Positions 1 to 2,713 of a stretch of DNA of 5,227 nt are shown piece by piece. The stretch spans positions 1-5,227 of the forward strand of contig CAYRKT010000093.1 in NCBI GenBank assembly GCA_964425005.1. The letters run 5' to 3'. The stretch's first letter is position 1. Every line of letters begins with the position of its first letter. Origin of the DNA: CAYRKT01 sp964425005 (GTDB lineage Bacteria; Synergistota; Synergistia; CAYRKT01). A model generated the notes under the pieces. That model was not told the origin of the DNA. It saw only the letters and a list, made by a program, of their open reading frames with translations, and made no database searches. The position numbers and the translations under genes were made by a program.

Positions 1-516
1 GTCTATGGCCTCGGTGGCCACCGAGAGGGCCGTGTCGTAGCCGAAGGTCTGCTCGGTCAGGTGCAGGTCGTTGTCTATGGTCTTGGGCACGCCCACCACC
101 GGCATACCCCTCTCGTAAAGCTCCCTGGCTATGCTGAGGCTTCCGTCCCCTCCCACCACTATCAGGGCGTCCAGGGCCAGCGACAGGAAGGTCTCGAAGC
201 AGCGATGCGACATGTCGGCGTAGGTCTCCTGGCCGTCCTTCACCACCAGCATCTTGAAGGGGTTGTCCCTGTTGGTGGTGCCCAGTATGGTCCCGCCCCT
301 GGGCAGTATGCCGCTTACGGCCTTTAGGTCCAGGGTCATCACGTCCGGATAGACCAGGCCCCTGAAGCCGTTCCTTATCCCTATGACCTCGAGGCCGTAC
401 TTGCCGATGGCGGTCCTCACCACCGCCCTGATGACGGCGTTCAGTCCCGGAGCGTCGCCGCCCCCGGTGAGGATGGCTATCCTCCTTATCTCCTTCCTTT
501 CCAGCTCCAGCGCCAT
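1..516 (-). CDS. pfkA: 6-phosphofructokinase, N-terminal 172 residues (partial at the left edge)
   Basis: Phosphorylates fructose 6-phosphate to fructose 1,6-bisphosphate in the cytoplasm, the committed step of glycolysis. Family landmarks are clear: GGGDAPGLN at residues 18-26 (N-terminal nucleotide loop), GTTNRDNPF at 79-87, VGGDGS at 121-126, GVPKTIDND at 142-150 with the catalytic aspartate in TID (D148), and TFGYDTA at 157-163. The residue after GGD is glycine (G125), as in ATP-using enzymes, while the loop before TIDND carries lysine (K145), as in pyrophosphate-using and group III enzymes. This points to the group III or mixed-substrate clade, probably ATP-dependent. The ATG at 516 is preceded by AGGAGG and AGGTG. 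The gene follows the TAXI gene by 48 nt on the same strand with no clear terminator between, so the two are probably co-transcribed. The C-terminal half, including the rest of the sugar-phosphate site, lies outside the window. Family assignment is very sure; donor choice is inferred from two residues. Confidence 0.96.
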   Translation of the reverse strand, partial: MALELERKEIRRIAILTGGGDAPGLNAVIRAVVRTAIGKYGLEVIGIRNGFRGLVYPDVMTLDLKAVSGILPRGGTILGTTNRDNPFKMLVVKDGQETYADMSHRCFETFLSLALDALIVVGGDGSLSIARELYERGMPVVGVPKTIDNDLHLTEQTFGYDTALSVATEAID

Positions 517-523
517 CTGCTCC

Positions 524-536
524 CACCTCTCCTCCT
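524..536 (-). promoter_or_regulatory. ribosome binding site of the phosphofructokinase gene
   Basis: On the minus strand AGGAGG (536-531) is followed by AGGTG (528-524), placing a Shine-Dalgarno core 7 nt before the ATG at 516. It sits in the 48-nt gap after the TAXI stop codon and supports the chosen start. Confidence 0.7.
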
Positions 537-564
537 GGGCCTTCTGGGGACCGGCCCTATTTTA

Positions 565-1524
565 TCAGTTGAGCATCCCCTTCTCCCGGTAGAACCTGGC
601 GGCTCCCGGGTGCAGGGGGGCTCCAAGCCCCCTGAGGGCCTCGCTGAGCCTCATGTCCCTCGTCCTGGGATGGGCGGACCTTATCTCGTCGATCCTCTCC
701 CAGAGCGCCCTGGCTATGGAGTAGACCAGCTCCTCCCCCAGGTCGGCCCTGCAGACCAGGTTGGCCCTCACCGAGATGGTCTTCGCCTCCGGGTGATCCC
801 CGTAGAGGCCCGCCGGTATGGTCCCCTCCTCCACGAACGGGTATCTGCCCCTCAGCCTGGCCACGACCTCCTCGGGTATGGGCAGAAGCCTCAGGGGGAT
901 GGACCTGGATAGCTCCGCTACGGCCGGCAGGGGGATCCCCCCCATGGCGAAGAAGGCGTCGATCTCCCCCCTCTTGAGCCTCTCGGCCGACTCGGAGAAC
1001 CCCAGGAAGTCGGTCCTCATCCGGCTGTATGGGATCCCGAGCTCCATCAGCAAGAGCCTCGCGTCCAGCTCGGTGCCGGATCCGGCTGCCCCCACCGAGA
1101 CCCGCCTTCCCACCAGCTGGGTCAGGTCCTCTATGGGGGACCTCGCGTCCACCACGACGTGCAGGTGCTCCACGTGGAGGGATGCTATGGCCCTGACCTC
1201 CACCTTCGGCCTCCTGAAGCCGGCTAGCCCTTTGACCGACATGTGGAGCACGTCCGACTGGACTATGGCGAGCTGGGCCTGATCCGACTCGAGCAGGGCC
1301 AGGTTGGCCCTGGAGGCACCGCTCGGCTGGGGGAAGACCCTGATCCCTGGCACCGAGGAGGAGAGCATCCTGGCGATGGCGTTGCCCAGGGACTGGTATA
1401 TCCCCCCGGCTCCCCCCGTGGCTATGGTGAGGTGGATCGCTCCGCCGGACGCCCAGGTCGGGCGAACCCAGGGCGACAGGGCCAGGCAGAGGGCGGAAAG
1501 GAGCGCGGCCGCCGCTACCCTCAC
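565..1524 (-). CDS. TAXI family TRAP transporter solute-binding protein
   Basis: Complete 319-residue extracytoplasmic binding protein of the TRAP-associated extracytoplasmic immunogenic (TAXI) family, which delivers substrate to a fused TRAP permease. Residues 1 to about 25 form a signal peptide: a short basic start, a hydrophobic core (AAAALLSALCLAL) and a likely cleavage site near TWA-S. The family pattern follows: IATGGAGGIYQSLGNAIA (34-51), the GRRVSVGAAGSGTELDA stretch (139-155), FFAMGGIPLPAVAEL (191-205) and a C-terminal LHPGAARFYRE (304-314). Length is normal for the family. The start is GTG at 1524, preceded by GGGAGGTGA; the stop is TGA at 567-565. No TRAP membrane subunit is within view, and the downstream neighbour is a glycolytic kinase, so the substrate cannot be read from context. 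Characterised TAXI systems take dicarboxylates or amino acids such as glutamate, but the ligand here is unknown. Confidence 0.93.
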   Translation of the reverse strand: MRVAAAALLSALCLALSPWVRPTWASGGAIHLTIATGGAGGIYQSLGNAIARMLSSSVPGIRVFPQPSGASRANLALLESDQAQLAIVQSDVLHMSVKGLAGFRRPKVEVRAIASLHVEHLHVVVDARSPIEDLTQLVGRRVSVGAAGSGTELDARLLLMELGIPYSRMRTDFLGFSESAERLKRGEIDAFFAMGGIPLPAVAELSRSIPLRLLPIPEEVVARLRGRYPFVEEGTIPAGLYGDHPEAKTISVRANLVCRADLGEELVYSIARALWERIDEIRSAHPRTRDMRLSEALRGLGAPLHPGAARFYREKGMLN

Positions 1525-1528
1525 CGTC

Positions 1529-1537
1529 TCACCTCCC
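1529..1537 (-). promoter_or_regulatory. ribosome binding site of the TAXI gene
   Basis: GGGAGGTGA read on the minus strand, with the GGAGG core 7 nt before the GTG at 1524. The strong site supports this non-ATG start, which also gives a complete signal peptide. Confidence 0.75.
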
Positions 1538-1579
1538 AGGAGGCCTCGAAGCGGTTTGCCCCCTTCGTCGCTGTTGAAG

Positions 1580-1608
1580 ATTATACGACATGGGCCCTGG
1601 TTTGGCCC
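1580..1608 (-). promoter_or_regulatory. candidate sigma-70 promoter for the TAXI-pfkA transcript
   Basis: A perfect minus-strand TATAAT lies at 1585-1580. With a 17-bp spacer the -35 would be GGGCCA (1608-1603), only three matches to TTGACA. Predicted transcription starts near 1573, leaving about 50 nt of leader before the GTG at 1524. A short GGGCC/GGCCC inverted repeat (1592-1596 with 1604-1608) covers the spacer and -35, so a weak -35 helped by an activator, or an operator, is possible. Confidence 0.55.
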
Positions 1609-1627
1609 CCAGCGCGTCGCGAGGTAG

Positions 1628-1657
1628 GTGTCACCGCTCCCCCCGGTGGTGTAAAAT
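1628..1657 (+). promoter_or_regulatory. candidate promoter for the hutP-like/ppnP operon
   Basis: TAAAAT at 1652-1657 resembles a -10 box (five of six). GTGTCA at 1628-1633 matches TTGACA at four of six with an 18-bp spacer. A GGTG-T-CACC inverted repeat (1627-1635) overlaps the -35, so the site could be controlled. The start point would be near 1664, about 50 nt before the ATG at 1715. Confidence 0.45.
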
Positions 1658-1701
1658 CTCCGTGGACGGCTTTGGGTTCGAGTTCAGCTTCGTCGATCAG
1701 C

Positions 1702-1707
1702 GGAGGT
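1702..1707 (+). promoter_or_regulatory. ribosome binding site that selects ATG 1715 over GTG 1709
   Basis: GGAGGT ends at 1707. It is only 1 nt from the in-frame GTG at 1709 but 7 nt from the ATG at 1715, so the ATG is the better start and the protein begins MWKRLFG. Confidence 0.7.
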
Positions 1708-1714
1708 CGTGAGC

Positions 1715-2287
1715 ATGTGGAAGAGGCTTTTCGGGGAAAGGCCCCTCGAGGCCGAAGGGAGCAGGGGGACGTCGGAGGGAGTGGTCGAGGCCATGGGCGA
1801 GGAACTCGAGGCGGGGAGCGCTGGCGAGGTGAGAGAGGTTTCCCCTTCCATCGAGATCAACCTGCGGGTGAGGATAAACGACATGAGCGGGGTGGCCAGG
1901 GCCGCTCTGGCGCTGGCGATGACCTCCTCGAAGGAGGAGGAGGACGAGGTCAAGGCCCTGCTCGAGCAGCACGGCTGGAGGGCGGTGGCCACCGAGGTGG
2001 GCGGCCTCCTGGGGGAGGTGGGATCCAAGTTCTCCAGGTCGGTGATAGGGGCGGCCCTCAACGGCAGGGTGATAGAGAAGAGCCACAGGGAGATGCACGC
2101 CCTCATGCACGCCGCCGCCGAGGCGGTGGAGGGCTTCATGCAGAGCACGGCCCTGGAGGCGAGCGTGGGGGTGAAGGTGGCCATAGTCCGGAACAGGAGA
2201 TGGATATCCGTGGCCATAGTGGGCGATGCGGCCTACCACGTCTCGGCCCACCACGAGAGGGCCGGCGTGGGGGTAATGCACATATAG
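1715..2287 (+). CDS. HutP-family protein with an N-terminal extension
   Basis: A 190-residue cytoplasmic protein whose C-terminal half (about residues 87-190) matches HutP, the L-histidine- and Mg2+-dependent RNA-binding antiterminator of the Bacillus hut operon. The pattern is GWRAVATEVG (87-96), SHREMHALMHAAAEAVEG (123-140), VGVKVAIVR (151-159), RRWISVAIVGD (161-171) and the terminal HERAGVGVMHI. H128, H132 and H180 align with the three metal-binding histidines of B. subtilis HutP (H73, H77, H138). HutP itself is 148 residues. Here about 45 extra N-terminal residues, rich in Glu, Gly and Ser, precede a segment (SIEINLRVRINDMSG, 45-59) that seems to begin the folded part. Several positions I recall as RNA-contacting in B. 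subtilis HutP differ, so an antiterminator role is not assured. It is followed 15 nt later by a ppnP-like gene; no hut catabolic genes are in view. Family membership is sure; target and function are unknown. Confidence 0.87.
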   Translation: MWKRLFGERPLEAEGSRGTSEGVVEAMGEELEAGSAGEVREVSPSIEINLRVRINDMSGVARAALALAMTSSKEEEDEVKALLEQHGWRAVATEVGGLLGEVGSKFSRSVIGAALNGRVIEKSHREMHALMHAAAEAVEGFMQSTALEASVGVKVAIVRNRRWISVAIVGDAAYHVSAHHERAGVGVMHI

Positions 2288-2302
2288 GGGGGGTGCGCAA
2301 GG

Positions 2303-2611
2303 GTGGAGAGCTTCAAGGGAGTGGAGGTAGTGAAGAAGGCCAACGTCTACTTCGACGGCAAGGTGACCAGCAGGACGGTGCTCTTCCCCGACGGGTCGAA
2401 GAAGACGCTGGGCGTGATGATGCCGGGAGAGTACACCTTCAAGACCGCCGGCAAGGAGGTCATCGAGGTCCTCTCCGGCAGGGTCAAGGTCAAGTGCTGC
2501 CACCTGGACTGGCAGGAGTTCGGCCCGGGACAGTCCTTCGAGATCCCGGAGAACACCGAGTTCCACCTGAAGGTGGAGGAGCTGTTGGACTACGTCTGCT
2601 CCTACTTCTAG
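2303..2611 (+). CDS. ppnP: pyrimidine/purine nucleoside phosphorylase, PpnP (YaiE/DUF1255) family
   Basis: A 102-residue small cupin-like cytoplasmic enzyme. The E. coli member (94 residues) cleaves many purine and pyrimidine nucleosides with phosphate to a free base and ribose 1-phosphate. Matching motifs are NVYFDGKVTSRTVLF (14-28), LGVMMPGEYTFKT (36-48), EVLSGRVKVK (55-64), LDWQEFGPGQSFEIPENTEFHLKV (68-91) and the ending DYVCSYF. The length and whole-protein pattern fit the family. The chosen start is GTG at 2303, with a G-rich Shine-Dalgarno around 2287-2294 overlapping the end of the upstream gene. Compared with E. coli there are about eight extra residues at the front; an in-frame GTG at 2330, preceded by AAGGGAG at 2315-2321, would give a more typical N-terminus, so the start is less sure than the identity. 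The 15-nt gap to the HutP-like gene indicates one operon. It is followed by a terminator-like hairpin. Confidence 0.92.
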   Translation: MESFKGVEVVKKANVYFDGKVTSRTVLFPDGSKKTLGVMMPGEYTFKTAGKEVIEVLSGRVKVKCCHLDWQEFGPGQSFEIPENTEFHLKVEELLDYVCSYF

Positions 2612-2653
2612 CCGGGGCTAGGTTTCGAGGCTTGCCTCTTTGGGCTTCGCGGG

Positions 2654-2689
2654 GAGGTGGGGTCGTGTGCCCCACCTCGTTTCCATATT
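2654..2689 (+). terminator. probable intrinsic terminator after ppnP
   Basis: A perfect 9-bp inverted repeat, GAGGTGGGG (2654-2662) and CCCCACCTC (2670-2678), encloses a 7-nt loop. It is followed by a T-rich but interrupted tail (GTTTCCATATTT). It lies 42 nt after the ppnP stop and 36 nt before the chemoreceptor start, so it probably ends the hutP-ppnP transcript. The broken T tract means read-through or regulated termination is possible. Confidence 0.6.
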
Positions 2690-2698
2690 TCTTCCGGC

Positions 2699-2706
2699 GG
2701 AGGTGA
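2699..2706 (+). promoter_or_regulatory. ribosome binding site deciding the TTG start of the chemoreceptor
   Basis: GGAGGTGA ends 7 nt before the TTG at 2714. No ATG or GTG in the same frame lies nearby upstream. The first in-frame ATG downstream (codon 57) would remove the first membrane helix, so TTG is the best start. Confidence 0.75.
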
Positions 2707-2713
2707 GAGGCGC

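Larger units (their letters stand above)
1525..1714. other. divergent intergenic region between the TAXI and hutP-like genes
   Basis: This 190-bp region carries back-to-back promoter candidates, one for the minus-strand TAXI-pfkA unit and one for the plus-strand hutP-ppnP unit. Between them are short inverted repeats built on GGTG/CACC. I see no small gene or RNA gene here. Confidence 0.6.
2612..2713 (+). other. intergenic region upstream of the chemoreceptor
   Basis: This 102-bp region holds the hairpin described separately and the chemoreceptor's Shine-Dalgarno. I see no convincing sigma-70 or flagellar sigma-28 promoter: TTGCCT at 2632-2637 has no -10 at a proper distance, and CATATT at 2684-2689 has no -35. 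The receptor may depend on read-through or on a promoter type I cannot recognise. Confidence 0.5.

Noticed and set aside
517..564. Possible internal promoter (TAAAAT) or terminator between the TAXI and pfkA genes
   Set aside because: No -35-like sequence at a proper distance, and the GGGCCGGTCCC-like pairing is short with no T tract.
1697..2566. Minus-strand open frames of 289 and 177 codons opposite the hutP-like and ppnP genes
   Set aside because: Low-complexity His/Leu/Pro or Ser/Ala-rich translations; the opposite strand has strong HutP and PpnP matches.
2609..2629. UAG, UAG and GAG triplets just before the hairpin, resembling HutP NAG binding sites
   Set aside because: Only three triplets with uneven spacing, one of them the ppnP stop codon; NAG triplets are common by chance in this AGG/GAG-rich DNA.
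1243..2706. Long open frame (487 codons) on the plus strand crossing the TAXI, hutP and ppnP genes
   Set aside because: Its product is Gly/Arg-rich low-complexity sequence typical of an off-frame reading in high-GC DNA, and it overlaps three genes with clear family matches.
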